From the NCBI GenBank assembly GCA_002102555.1, contig MCFL01000017.1, positions 372,001 through 436,000 on the forward strand: a stretch of DNA of 64,000 bases, written 5' to 3'. The position numbers and the translations under genes were made by a program. The notes under the pieces were generated by a model that was not told where the DNA came from, did no database searches, and saw nothing but the letters and a program-made list of their open reading frames with translations. Position 1 is the stretch's first letter. Every line of letters begins with the position of its first letter. The stretch comes from Catenaria anguillulae PL171. Its lineage: Eukaryota; Blastocladiomycota; Blastocladiomycetes; Blastocladiales; Catenariaceae. This document shows, piece by piece, positions 35,831-48,100 of the stretch.

Positions 35831-36518
35831 AAGACGTCAAGAATATCGATCAATACACACATACCCACTCTCTGCAATCCATTTCTTATCATGGTGACTG
35901 TGTTCGCCTGTTCTGTTTGTTTTCCGTGTATATATACACGCGATACGCTCAACCGAGAAGCACTAATTCTCTCTTCTCGCACCCGTCTGTGAGGTTCAGA
36001 AGCCACTATGTACTGTTTACGCTCGCCAGTGCCATTGTATGTAGTGTATGTTTGATCCGAGCATTGGCCTTGCGGGATGGGATGCCCGTCCTGCCAGGAC
36101 ATGTGGCGGACAGGTTGAGCTTGCGGTCTCGCCGATCACTTGATGTCTCGATGTGTCTCGAGCAGGCCCGCCGATTCGACAGACTGACGTGCCGTTTGTC
36201 GCGAGTAAAGTTGGAAAAATTATATAATAACATGAATAATGCCAAACAGAACCATATCGCAAACGAAATGACAAGGCATATGCATGGGACACGGTTCAAT
36301 GCATCTGTTAACACTCTTCGCAATCCATTCCATTGCTGAATCGATCGTCTGCAAGATCGCCTCCGTTTCATTCGGAACCGCAACACGCTTCGCTTGGAGG
36401 GCCACTTGCTCCGTCGACAACCGCCACCACCCTCACGCCGAGTCGCCGACCGCGCTGCCTTCCTTCACCAGAACCTGACACCAACCATCAACCATCAACC
36501 ATCAACCATCGGTCAATC
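35831..36518. other. intergenic, promoter of Vps3844-like gene
   Basis: No gene recognised. The end carries a short heptamer repeat just before the next start codon. Confidence 0.5.
36484..36510 (+). repeat. heptanucleotide tandem repeat (ACCATCA)x~4 in 5' leader
   Basis: Four near-perfect copies of ACCATCA end eight bases before the ATG at 36519, so they probably sit in the 5' untranslated leader. Confidence 0.85.
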
Positions 36519-37864
36519 ATGGCGAAATCACGTGTCCTGCTTGCCTCGGCCACCGCCCTGGTCCTGCTGGCCGCCATCGCCTCCGTGTCCACCGCCAACC
36601 GTGGCCGCCATCGCTCAGCCGTCTACCTCAACCCGTCTTCCCCAAAATCCCGCGTCACCCTCTTTGACCCGTCTCTTTCCGCCCAGCCGCCTAGCCTGTC
36701 CAACGACGACGCGACCGACCTCGTCTCGTACCTTGCCGGTGCTTCCCGCGGCGCCGATCTGTCACGCTTGCCGACCCTCGCCGTCTCGAGTTCGGGCTCG
36801 GGTGCAGACAAGCCGTCGTGGATGACAACCGACAAGCATCGCCATGTCATGGTTGACGTTGAGGGCCTCGACACGTCCGACATTTTTGCCCGCCCATCCT
36901 TCATTGTGTCGCATGATTCCGTGTTTGATGTACCCAACCAGGTGGCCAAGCGTGTCAGGCAAGAGTATGCCAATGACGATGCACAGAGCGAGATTCAAGT
37001 GTCGATTGCTGTGCGTTCCATCCCTTGTTCGCGCTCCATTCACTTTGCTGGTCTGCATCTGACCCTTGCTTGTTTCGCTCGTGATTACAGGAACTCGAAG
37101 ACGTCATTGCAAAGCTGCGCAACCTCGCTGGCACCAATGAAAACAAGTCTCCCGACGCTGCTCCACGCTTTGCCACCATTCGCGTCAACGGCGTCAACCC
37201 ACGCTCGCGCGAATACCAGTCGCAAGTGACCGAGGTCAAGAAACTCATGGACAAGGTACATTCAAACAAAGCACGACCGTGTAGCTTACTTTCGTCCACA
37301 ACCTCACTTTTTTTTTTCTCGTCTCGTGCATATCCTTAGCTTGGCTCGATCCCGGACGTGACCACCTCGCTCGTCGCCCGCCCGCCCTCTGCAATCCTCG
37401 CCCACGACGACACTGTTCTGACGGCGCAATCTGTCTCATCGGACGCTGTCCCCGCCATTGTTCTGGCCCGTGATGCGTCCGCGGCGTCGGCATCGCCCAT
37501 CTCCTCCACCTCCTTCTCGCCGCTTCTGTCTGCGCAACCCCTGTGCTTTGACTCGGAGGCAAAGTGCAAGGCCGACACAAAGGACTGCTCTGGTCAAGGC
37601 GCATGCTCAAAGACCTCGGCCACGTGCTGGACATGTGCGTGCAAGCCCGGGTACGCGGGCGCCTCGTGCATCCTGTACGACGTGACCACGCCCCTGTTTT
37701 TGACATTTGGCGTTGGCTTTGTCCTTGTGCTCGTTGCGTTTGCGGGCGTCGGGCTGCTCGCATCGGCGGCGCCCAGCGACGCGGCTGCCGCCGTTGGCGT
37801 GTCGTCGGCGTCAGGTGCGCCGGGCGCAGGCGGTGGATCAGGCGCAGGCACGAGGGCCGATTGA
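36519..37864 (+). CDS. Vps3844-like type I membrane protein (DUF3844 family)
   Basis: Exons 36519-37010, 37091-37255 and 37340-37864 join in phase 0 (introns 80 and 84 bp) to about 393 aa. A cleavable signal peptide (VLLASATALVLLAAIASVSTA) leads a lumenal domain. Near the C-terminus lies a cysteine-rich EGF-like module (CFDSEAKCKADTKDCSGQG, then CWTCACKPGYAGASC), followed directly by one membrane helix (PLFLTFGVGFVLVLVAFAGVG) and a short Ala/Gly tail. This Cys module plus TM arrangement is the signature of the fungal Vps3844/DUF3844 family, linked to vacuolar sorting and ER membrane location in yeasts. The lumenal region is otherwise poorly conserved. Intact, with a clear start and conserved splice motifs. 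Confidence 0.82.
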
Positions 37865-39377
37865 ATCGCGGACCGGTTGGGGATGAGGGTCGGGTTTTCG
37901 TCGCGCGCTTTGTCGCTCGAGTTCACTCTGCCCCAACCGGGCGAGTACCAGGAGATGCGTCGATTGAAGGCACAGTGACTATGGTTTCTTTCTCCTCCTT
38001 TCTCTCTCCCTCTCTCTTTTTCGTTTGCTTGCTGGCATTTCGTTTATTCATGGTTACCGCGGGCGAGGACTGGCTTGGAGCTGGTGGGATGTGGCACAGG
38101 ATTTCATGGTCCGAGGAACCAGTTGACGCGGTCGGACATTTTGTATTTTCTCCCAATTTGTTTGCGCGATACCATTTCTCGGCAATTTCTTGGATCCTGC
38201 CACCAGCTTCCCTCCTCGAAAATCTCTTCTTTGCATCTTCCCTTTGTGATTTTGAACACCCCCCCCCCACCTCCCGCGGGTCACGCCGCCCACTCGTTCT
38301 TGGACATTTCTCAAGCGCGCAGTGATGGAGAAACCCGCTTTCGACGCATGGTACACGCTCCTTTTGGGGCGTGTCACTGGTACTCTTTGCCTTTTGGTTA
38401 TCCCCGCGATTTATCGTTCGTTGCCTTGTTTTTGTGTTTTTCTCAGTTGTCGCATCGTTCTTTTCTGCCTCTCTCCTCACATTCTCGCTCATTGTGTTGT
38501 TTATTGTTTCGCCTTTTCGTTGCCGTCAATGCCCAAGAGATTGTCAAGTTCATGCTTTGCGTGCTTTCTGATAGAGCTGGCGGATTGCTAGCCTATTGAC
38601 TGCCCTGATACTTTACAATGTTCTCACTGGCAACCACGTTGTTGCCGCCAACTCAACGCCACGAGACTCTCGCGCTCCTTCCTTACGTGCACTGATTTCC
38701 TCCGGCCTCGAGTCTTCGACTCGGCCCCTGATGTGACTTGGCGGCAGGTCAAAAACCGTGGTGGATATCCATGGGAGACAAGGGAAAACATGCCCGAACT
38801 CCAAACACGCCAAGTTGTCCCAAGTCGGCTGCATTGGACATGGCAAGGGTGCGGACTACACAAATCACGTTTGGCGCAATGGACTCAAGTACCTCGCACT
38901 TTGACGTACATACGCTGTACGTGGTCAATTCATGAATTTGTTTTGGCGGTACTTGGGTCGATAGTGGTCTTGGCGAATTTGCGTCGGTGGTCTTGGCGAG
39001 TGTACCACAGCACTGTGATCCGACATGCCCTGATTCGGAGCCGTCGTGGCACGCGTCCGTCGCTTGAATCCGAACACGCGACGATGCTGATGCATGGATG
39101 TACAGGAACATGCACAGGGATTAGGTTTGTTGCACTGCAATGTTGCGGAATGTACGGCCATCCATCAGTTTATGCGATCATGATTGGGCTTGGCACTCCG
39201 ACCAGTCCAGCAACGGGCATCCTGAATCGTTCGACGGAGAGCTGAATAAAGATGGACCGAGCCCAATGGCCGCCATGCCGCACGAATAGGGAGCCAAGCA
39301 CATTCCACAATTGGCCCGGGTATTCAGCTTTTGATCTTGTCCTCCCCCCCCCCCCTTTTTTTTGTTCGCCGCCCACC
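37865..39377. other. 1.5-kb intergenic region
   Basis: No credible gene. T/C-rich stretches at 37980-38035 and 38380-38530 suggest leaders or terminators. Open frames here (for example 38733-39245) are short, with unremarkable composition. A homopolymer C/T tract ends 14 bp before the next start codon. Confidence 0.5.
39344..39363 (+). repeat. C12-T8 homopolymer tract
   Basis: Twelve C followed by eight T, just upstream of the ATG at 39378. It is a site prone to length error or slippage. Confidence 0.9.
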
Positions 39378-41404
39378 ATGGTCCAAACGCCTCTCGAGAC
39401 CGTGGCCCCTCTCATTCCCGTGGCCGACTTTTTCACCAACCCAGACCGCGACTCGCCAAAGCTGTCGCCGGACAAGAAGTTTCCATCGTATTTGGCGCCT
39501 GCTGGCGAAAAGCAGAACCTTCAAATCTTTGTGCAGCCGCTCGATCTGTGGCGTAAGGGTACCGATGAGGGCCGCAAGCAAGTCACGCACCATCCGACCA
39601 ACGACGTCAACATTTACAAGTGGACGCTGGACTCGTCGGCCATTCTGTTTTTGCAAGACAAGGACGGTAACGAGGATTTCCATCTTTTTCGTGTCGATTT
39701 GGAGACCCTCACCGAGCGCAACTTGACTCCATTTGATGGTATGCGTTGTATGCGTTAAAGCACCTATGCCTTGCCTTCGCGACATCTCTCGCAATATAGC
39801 TGACCGTGACCCGCCATTCTTTCATCTATCCATTGTTCATTTGCGCACAGGCGTCTGTGTCGGCCATGGTCAAATCAACAACGATTGGTTTATCGAGCAT
39901 CAGACCAAGTTCAACACTGGCATTGTCGCCCTCAACAAGCGCGACGCTCGTTACCACGACCTGTACCACCTGGACCTCGACTCGGGCGACCTTGAGTTGC
40001 ATCAGACCAACGAAGCCTTGATGCAAGACTTCTTTCTTGACACCAACCACGTCGTGCGTGCCGCCAGCGGATCCGAAGACGACGGGTCAACCTCGGTTTA
40101 CGTGCCCAACTCGTCGGCTCCCAACGGGTGGGCCAAAGTCATGACAAGCACGCCGCTGGATTCATTGCACACATTGAAGTGGACCGAAGCTGGCCGCATC
40201 CTCATGCTCTCATCGGTGGATCGCGAATCGGTCGCGCTCATTGAGATGGACCCACAAACCAGTGCACGACAAGGTGTGGGTTGTGCGATTGGTCTACGGT
40301 GACGCTCCATCATCATTCGTCCTGTACCATTGCGACTCGTCTTTGACCCGCCATGGTGTCGCTGGACCCAACTCGAACACGGCTCACTTCGAGTTTCTTT
40401 TCACGTCCAACTCCAAGGTCGCTTCCTTCAAGCTCGGTCGCATGGACTCGCTCAACTTTGCAGCTCGAGACGGCCTCCCACTCCAGGCCTACATCACGTA
40501 CCCGCCTCACTTCCAAGCAGGTAACACGTATCCCATGGTCCTGTGGCCTTACGGCGGCCCGTGGCACCGCAACGTGTTTGGCTACTCGCCACAGACCCAA
40601 TGGTTGGCCAACCGCGGCTATATTGTGCTGCAGCCCAACTTTCGCGGATCGACAGAGTTCAACAAGACGCTGCTCACGTCCGGCTTCAAGCAATGGGGCA
40701 AGGCCATGCAAACGGATTTGCTTGACGCAGTAGACCATGTTGTTGGGCTGGGCATTGTAGACCGCGAGCACGTGGCCATTTTCGGTATGAGCTATGGTGG
40801 CTACTGTGCACTCGCAGGTGTCACGCTGACGCCCGAGTTCTTTACGTGCGCCGTCGACATTGTGGGCCCGTCCAACCTCAAGACATTGAATGCTGAAGTC
40901 GCGCCCTACATGGACTCATTCCTCACCATGTTTCATGTTCGTATGGGCCATCCTGAGCATGACTCGGAATTGCTCGAGGAGGTGTCGCCCTTGTTCCATG
41001 CACACAGGATTGTGCGTCCGCTCATGATTTCCCACGGCAAGAACGATCCGCGTGTCAAGCAGATCGAGTCGGAGCAGATAGTGCAAGCGATTGAAAAAAA
41101 TGGTGGCAGTGTGTACTATGGTTCGTTTTCTCGTTTTGGCACTATTTGCCTTCCCAACGCTTGAGTTGACCCAATTCTCATTCGATTTGTTACTCGCTCG
41201 CATCCAGTTCTTTACACGGACGAAGGCCATGGGTTTACACGACCCGTGAACCGTATTGACCACTTCCAAAAGGCCGAGTTGTTCTTGTCCAAGTACATGG
41301 GCGATAAGGTTCGCACGCAACCAGGGCTTAGCTTGCTGGATAGCGTTGAGGGTTCGTCGGCAGTTGTCCGTGTCATTGGCGACCTTGCCGGCGACATCGA
41401 GTAA
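39378..41404 (+). pseudogene. S9-family serine peptidase, second copy with internal deletion and frameshift
   Basis: Paralogue of the gene at 24796-26961, in the opposite orientation. Exons 39378-39738, 39851-41120 and 41208-41404 use the same two intron positions. The triad residues are present: Ser in GMSYGGYC, Asp in GKNDPRVK, His in DEGHGF. However, around 40255-40275 the sequence jumps from the propeller (ALIEMDPQTS) directly to the segment before the hydrolase domain (VWVVRLVYGDAP) in another frame. The three exons sum to 1,828 nt against about 2,019 in the intact register of the other copy, a net loss near 190 nt that is not a multiple of three. As written, the protein ends at 40302 without its catalytic domain. 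A misassembly or collapsed region could produce the same picture; otherwise it is a recent pseudogene. Confidence 0.75.
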
Positions 41405-44400
41405 GGGTGAAGTGATGTTGTCTGAGTGAAATGCTACCAGCCGATGGAATACACACAAGGGGTGGCAGAAAGCTGCTGTCACATTCAAAATTTGTGACTG
41501 AACCTTCACCGCGACAGCTTGCTTTAATCACACGGGACCTACCGGGTACCATTTTGCGCATCCCTTGCCGTTGAAATGGTCAAGGCATGCACGCTCTTGC
41601 TGGATCTGTCCAGAATACGTTTCCGCCTTGTGCTCTGCGCTCGTAAGCGCAGACACGATTCCGATCGATCAGCCAGAAACTCTGAGGTGAGACAAGTACT
41701 GCATCACAGCTTTAGTTCTCACTGCCAAAGGCAAAGGCGATACGATCCACTCACACGATCGCTGCATCGTTTCTGGGTACGCAGAAGGGACCTCGCCCTC
41801 GATCTCGACTTCACCTCACGGCTCCACACAATTGAGAGTATAGAACCATCACCTCGCCTACAAATGTTGGTTGAATGTCAGTATTCCCCCGCTGTGCACC
41901 AGGTCGTCGCGTTTGGACGCCAAGAACCGCGGCCGCCACCTTACTTGAATGCACGCAGTAGCATTTCCGACCCAGTCTGTGCACTGCGCTCGATGCGCTT
42001 CACATTGGCCATGTCACCACTAATGCTGTCCGTCCTCGTGTCGAAAAAGACCATTGGTCTTGGTGCTCTGATGGCGGACATTCTAGCACGCACCATGTGG
42101 TGTGGCAGCGTTGTTTGCAGACACGGAAAAACGGCGGCCGGGGACAGGAAAACCAGAAAACAAGGGGCCATTGTTCCGAAGGCTTGAACATCCGAAGATG
42201 GTCGTTACGGGATTTGTCACAAGCATTTCCTTGTAATCACGCCCCATTTAGCCGATTGACATGGACTCAAGCCACAACGCGTGCCACTTTTCGTTCTCTC
42301 ATCAGATTGATTTCAATGGCCATGGTCGTACTTCAAGTCTTGCTTACCTGCAACAAAGCAGCAATTTGTCGTGGAGAAGCTTGAGATGGGCAGCCGAATA
42401 TTGACTGGACAGACCGTTTTTATGAGGAAATCCTGCACTGGCAAGCCGTTTCGACCATTAGATCGTGGTAAACATGCTCAGAAGCCTCAGCGACAACATC
42501 AGTTGCAGCCCGCTCTGCTGCTGCTTGATTGATAAATGCGGTGGTGTGACGGCGTGTATATTATTGGGGACTAGGTTTCATGTCATATCGAGATGATCGG
42601 TGGGGGATCCAACCAGTCCGCACTGGCAGGACGACCCAGATCCATCGACGGCCAGCGGTGCCGTTGAGCGGCCTGAAAGAAGAATAATGAGCCTCTTGTG
42701 CTGATGTGCAAGTGCATAGCAGTGCAGAGGCGCAAAAACATTGAAGAGGTAGCCATAGTTGGATGGACGCATGACAAGAGTCTGCCAATTCACGTTCTGA
42801 GGGATGTGCATCACACGGCTCTTGCAGTTTACACAAATATGTCCACAACGCGGTGTTGCTTAAACAGCAATCCACTCATCGCATCGGCTCTCGCTCCGAC
42901 CCCGTCTGAACTGATTATGCGTTTTTGAGATGGAACAAAACGCAAGGAAGAAAGGGTCGCGGTAAAGACAGCTTGGATCCCGCCTTTCAGCCGGGTGGCG
43001 AGCGAGCACGCCAATAAAAACCTTTGAGTTCCCCCGTCTCTCCGAGAGCCCGCCCCTTCACTTCACTCATGATCTTGCGCTACCTGGCTCCATTAAATAA
43101 AGCTGTATGTATGTACGCATATTGTTCTCGCCTGTCCACCAGCTGAGCTCCTTGCCCAACGCCTCCATCTCCACCCGAACTATTCTTCTCTTCTTTTGTT
43201 CCCTTGTCATTTGTGGTCCTCTTTCTTCCACGCCGTCGCCGCCTCGCTCACCTCCTGGTCAGCGCAGATCGGTGTGCTTGGCCTTGTCATTTTGCGGTCT
43301 GATTTGTGGCTGCGTGCCAAGTCATATCGAATTTCCCACTGTCGCATTCATTTTCCCTTCAGCTCTCCATTTTCGATCGTCCCTCACGGCACCATTCAGC
43401 GGCCAACGCAGCTGCTTGACGGAGGCCAGTCGTGAGCCAACCCTGCGAATGCTTTGCTTGCCCATTCTCGTCGTTTTCGCACCGCTGTCCTAAGGATGAG
43501 AGCGTATGATACATACGCACTTCCCCCGCCGAGACCCCAAATTGCAAGACGCGCGTGTTTTGTCTTGCACTTGCGTCGTTTTCCGAGCAGTCAACTCGGT
43601 AATGTGGGGACATGGATGGTTCTTGACCAAGACACCACCACGTGCGCCTACCGCCGTGATACCGTGAGTGACGCTGCCTTGTTTTCGAACATTGACACTT
43701 GCCTTGGAGTCGCCCCGTTCCCTTTTGGATTGTGTGCAGTAGTTTTTCCTGTTCTGCTCTTTTCTCAGCTGAATCACTCCATCTCCATCTGCTGCCTTGG
43801 GACTGGCCGCGACGGTCAAGGTATGTCTCCAATCTAGTCTCAAGGCCAGCATTCCGCGTGAATTCCTTGATGATAACTTCAAGTTTCACCGTTTTTCTGG
43901 ATCATCGGCCCAATGCCACAGTGCTGTGTGGTGGGCTTGCATTGCGAGCCTGTGCTTCCAAGCGCATGAACGCGGAATCATCGAGATCCTTTTTCCCACA
44001 TTCCACCAAGTTCACGCTCCTCCAACCTCATCTCCACCCGAGTGCCCTTACTCGTCGGCTGGCTGAAGATAAGAATTTCCTGTGCTTGCCCGCATTGCCA
44101 CTCTCACCACCCTCCGCACCATATTCACTATCCTGTGTCCTTACCCACTCACCAGTTCGATATGCCCCTGCTTTGGCGCTTCTGGGCTAACTTGCACGAG
44201 TTCTCACCACGAAGCCATCCACTTCCCCATTTGCCCTATTTTCTTTTGCCTGTCTACCTGTTTGCCTCTTCTGCTCACCTCATAAGGGCATCTTTATTTG
44301 TTCACATCCGACTGACGCCTTCGTTCATTGCTTGAGTGGGAAAAACAACGATTGTGTTTCCAACACTCGAGCTTCCACATTAGAGAACGCCAAGCTCAGC

Positions 44401-45136
44401 ACCGTTTTTTTTTTGCAAGTCGCCCAGCCTGACGCTGGACGCTGACGGGAAAACGCACTGAAGGAATTGTACAAGGAGGTTCGCTCTAATCCGTGCCAGG
44501 CCAGGACAGGCCACGCGGGCAACTAACGTCCATATCCATTCTCACCTGTTGAAATACCATATTGTCTTTCAGGTTAAATATCCTCGACATCTTTCCTTCC
44601 TGCATTTTCATTTCAGTGTCTCGTATCGCATTTTCCGACCTTTCCAGCGCAATCCTGTTCTCGTCGTCAGACCTGAGCCCACCCCCACCGCCGTGAACCT
44701 GATCTTCTGTGCGCCACTACCAGCACTCTTTCCAGTCACCACCGTATCTGTATCCTGTACGTCTGGCCGTGTTCATCACCCGCCGCACATTTTTCCATTG
44801 ATTCTATCCCCATGCCATCCACGGCCTCTGTTTTTTTCATTGCGTGCGTGTCGCTTCCTTGTTTGGTGGGTGAACCAGAGGAACAAAAACCCGTGAACCC
44901 TAGAGGCCTCCGACTTCTGATCGCGATATCGGCATTGCTGGCGTCCATGTCCCTTTTGTTGCCATTGTTTACCCGGGGCCTGCCGCAATTGAACTTGATG
45001 CTCACCTGCTTCCCCACTCTTTGCTTGCCCCAATCCAGTCCCCTATCTTGGCCCTAGTCTCGGATTCTCTGTCGCGATTCTGTCGCTCTTGTGATCAACT
45101 TGCGAACCCACCGCACGCAAGTTTTTCCTCAACGCC
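41405..45136. other. 3.7-kb gene-poor region
   Basis: The longest stretch without a confident gene. The largest frame, 41576-42187 (+, about 203 aa), begins with ATG, but its composition is Arg/Ser/Leu-rich and it has no recognisable domain. From about 43100 to 45130 the plus strand is C/T-rich with short frames only, fitting a long regulatory region and 5' leader for the Zn2Cys6 gene that follows. No RNA gene recognised. Confidence 0.45.
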
Positions 45137-48100
45137 ATGGCCCAGCCATCGTCCTACTCGTCCGCACCGGCGTATACAGCTTCGCAACAGCAGCAGCAGC
45201 ATGCTCACCCGCCGACCTGGGCTGCCGGTGGAACGCTTTCCGCTGCGGCTGTGTGGCAACAGCAGCAGCCAAACGCGTCACAAAGCGTACAAGGATTTGG
45301 ATCGCCAGAGCATTCCCAGCTTCCGTACCAAGAGCAGTTACCTGCAGCCGCAGGTACGATTCTTTTCATTCATGCTTCTATCTAGCCATTCATTTCCTTC
45401 TCTCGACCTCTTTCGCCCCCCCCCCCCCGCCCACCGCCAAAGTCACCCAGTGTGTATTGGCGGGGCGTGGGTTCGAGCTCTCTAGTGCCTAGGTTGTGCG
45501 CCTGATTTCTTATTGGGCTCACGGCATCATTCAATCTGCACTTGCATGATTTGTTGATGCTAAGACTTTCTTTCATGCATTGAGAGCGTTGAGTGGATGG
45601 GCTCACCAAGGTGGACCAGCACATGGTTGCCTGTGTATCCCCGTTCTTCCCGTTGAATGTGCCTCGCTTGCCATGATATTGCAATGATTGTCACCCGTTT
45701 ACCAGCGCTAACCACAAACACCCATTCTTTGCCCTTGGTTCCCGTTTACCCTGGTCGCCTATCTACCTCAGGCTATCACGGACACCAGCCGCCCAACCAC
45801 GGACCTCACCAAGCTCCAGCCCATCACGCTCTTATGCAAGACCATCAACGCACGCGCCCACCCAAGCGGTCGATTGATGGAGGCACAATGCCCCCAGTTG
45901 CAATGCTGCCGGCTGGGGCAGTGACGACTCCGTCCTTGTCTGCATCGCCAACACCATTTTCGCCAACCGCGTCATATGCATCCCAGGCGGCTGCTGCATC
46001 CTTGTCCGCATCGTCATCGGCGGGCAACACGCTTCCACGTGGCGGCGTGTCCCACTTGCGCGATTCGCACATCGCAGTCATTGGGAGCAACAACATGTCC
46101 GGATTGGGAACACCAGCACCGGCCACGAGCCTTGGTACCAGTATGTGATTTCATTGTATTGGTGTCGTCGTATTTGATTGACGGTCGACCTCACGGGCGC
46201 CGTGCCCTCCCGCACTCTTCATATCTGACGGTTCCCGCCGCGCCGGAACATTCAATCTCTCGGTCTCTGTCACGTCCACAGACTACTCGTACACGCTCCC
46301 CTCGGAACGGCACCCGAATCCAATGCTCGCTTCCACCATTCCCAGCTCGTCGGCTCATTCGGGCATGCCCACGTCAGCCATGCCCATCGGGGCTGCCGTT
46401 GGCACCTCATCGTCATCGTCTCCGTCGTCTTTTTTCCAGCACAACCAGCACAGTCAGCACAGCCAGCAGCAGCAGCAGCAGCAGCAGCTGTCATCGTCGT
46501 CATCTTCGGGGCTGGCGGCCTCATCGAGCTTCGGCGGCATGAACACGAACTCCGGTACCCACTTTGGGTCTTCGTCCTCGGCAGCCAGTCACTACGCCGG
46601 CCCGTCATCATCAACGTCGTCAAATGTTCATGCCCATCAGTATCACAACCACATGCAGCAGTCACAGCAACAGCAATCGCCATACCCGTACTCTTCGCAG
46701 CAGCAGCAGCCCACCCGTTACCAGCAGCAGCATCTTCACCATGTGATGGACCATCAGCCGTACCCATCGGCAGGAAGCGCACCGTCGAACGGCGCTGCCA
46801 TGAGCACCTATGTCCAGCCCATGCACCAACACCAGCACCAGCATCACGCATCGGGACCGCCGGCGCCGGCGCCGCCTGCCATGCCCTCGACCGTGGTTGT
46901 TTTGGACTCTGCGACTCGGACACCAACGTCGGTTGTTCCTGCAGCGGCCCTGGCGCCTACCAGCCATGTCCTTGTCCATGAACCGCCCCCGCCCGATGTG
47001 GTGGCCATTAATTTGGCGCCGACGAAAAAAGTCCGGATTACACAAGCATGTACAAATTGCCGGTACGTCTCGCGTTTGTTGATTGTGGGCCCCACGTCAC
47101 ACACTGTTGTCGTCCAATGCTAACCATGGCTTACATCCTGCACCCAATTTCACAGCCGTCGCAAGGTCCGCTACTTGTTTTCGAGACGATTCTCATGCAC
47201 ATTCCCTCACACTTGTTCACTTTTGTTTGCAGGTCAAATGCTCTGGTGGGTTTCCATGCAAGCACTGCTCGGATTTCGGCCACGAATGCATGTATGCCAC
47301 ACCCGCAAAGCGGGGACCCAAATCGGCCAGCCGTACGTCCCGTTCCGACTCAACGTCGCACGATCACCAGCCCCATCATCCCAACCAGCAAGGGCACCAT
47401 CCAGCAAGCACGTCACCCATGTCGCCGACCTTCCAGCCGCTCTCATCCATCGATGCCACCTCGCCCACATCTGCCGCCGCATCGATCGAGTCGGATTTAC
47501 TCGACATTGTGGCCAACTTGACGCTGGTCGTCAATCTTGACGAGTCGGGCGCCAACAGTGCGGGTGGCGTGCTGTCGTATGGAAATTCGACTGGATACCA
47601 TCTGCTGCGTGGCCTGCCGACCAATGTCAACACCGAGGGTGTCAATTTATTCACATCCATGTACGCTTGATGCTTATCCCCCTGCCCCCTTGCCCCACCC
47701 CTCACCCGTTTGTGACCACGTTTATGAATATTGACGCGATCTCTATCTAAACAACGCCTGTAGCCTGTCCCCAGTTCGCATCCACCCAATCGAGCTCAAC
47801 ATGCACCTGCACTGGTTCCCGCCTCGATCGCTCGCCCTGCACCTTGTCAACACCTACTTTGCCACAACGCACCACTGGGTCCCAATGCTCTCCAAGTCGC
47901 GCGTGGTGGCCGACGTCGCGTCCGTGTTTGCGTCGCTTTCCGGAACATCGGCCGCCACACAACACCACCAGCAGCACGTATCGTCCCAACCGCCAACGTA
48001 CGAGGTCCTCATGCAGCTGTATGCCGTCATGGCCCTGGGTGCCCTCCAAGTCGAGCGCAAGCATTTCGCGTGGGACCCGGAGCTGCCGCTGTCGCGCATC

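Noticed and set aside
38733-39245. 170-aa plus-strand frame
   Set aside because: Overlaps other frames of similar length, with Arg/Thr/Trp-rich random composition and no family resemblance.
40262-40275. a GT-AG mini-intron (GTGCACGACAAG) that would restore frame in the second S9 copy
   Set aside because: Twelve bases is far too short to splice, and it would not recover the missing ~190 nt.
41576-42187. 203-aa plus-strand frame starting with ATG
   Set aside because: No domain, no splice partners, unusual Arg/Ser composition and isolated in a gene-poor region; not enough to call a gene.
45470-45490. GGGTTCGAGCTC resembling a tRNA T-loop
   Set aside because: No matching stem, anticodon arm or acceptor pairing nearby; it lies in the long first intron of the Zn2Cys6 gene.
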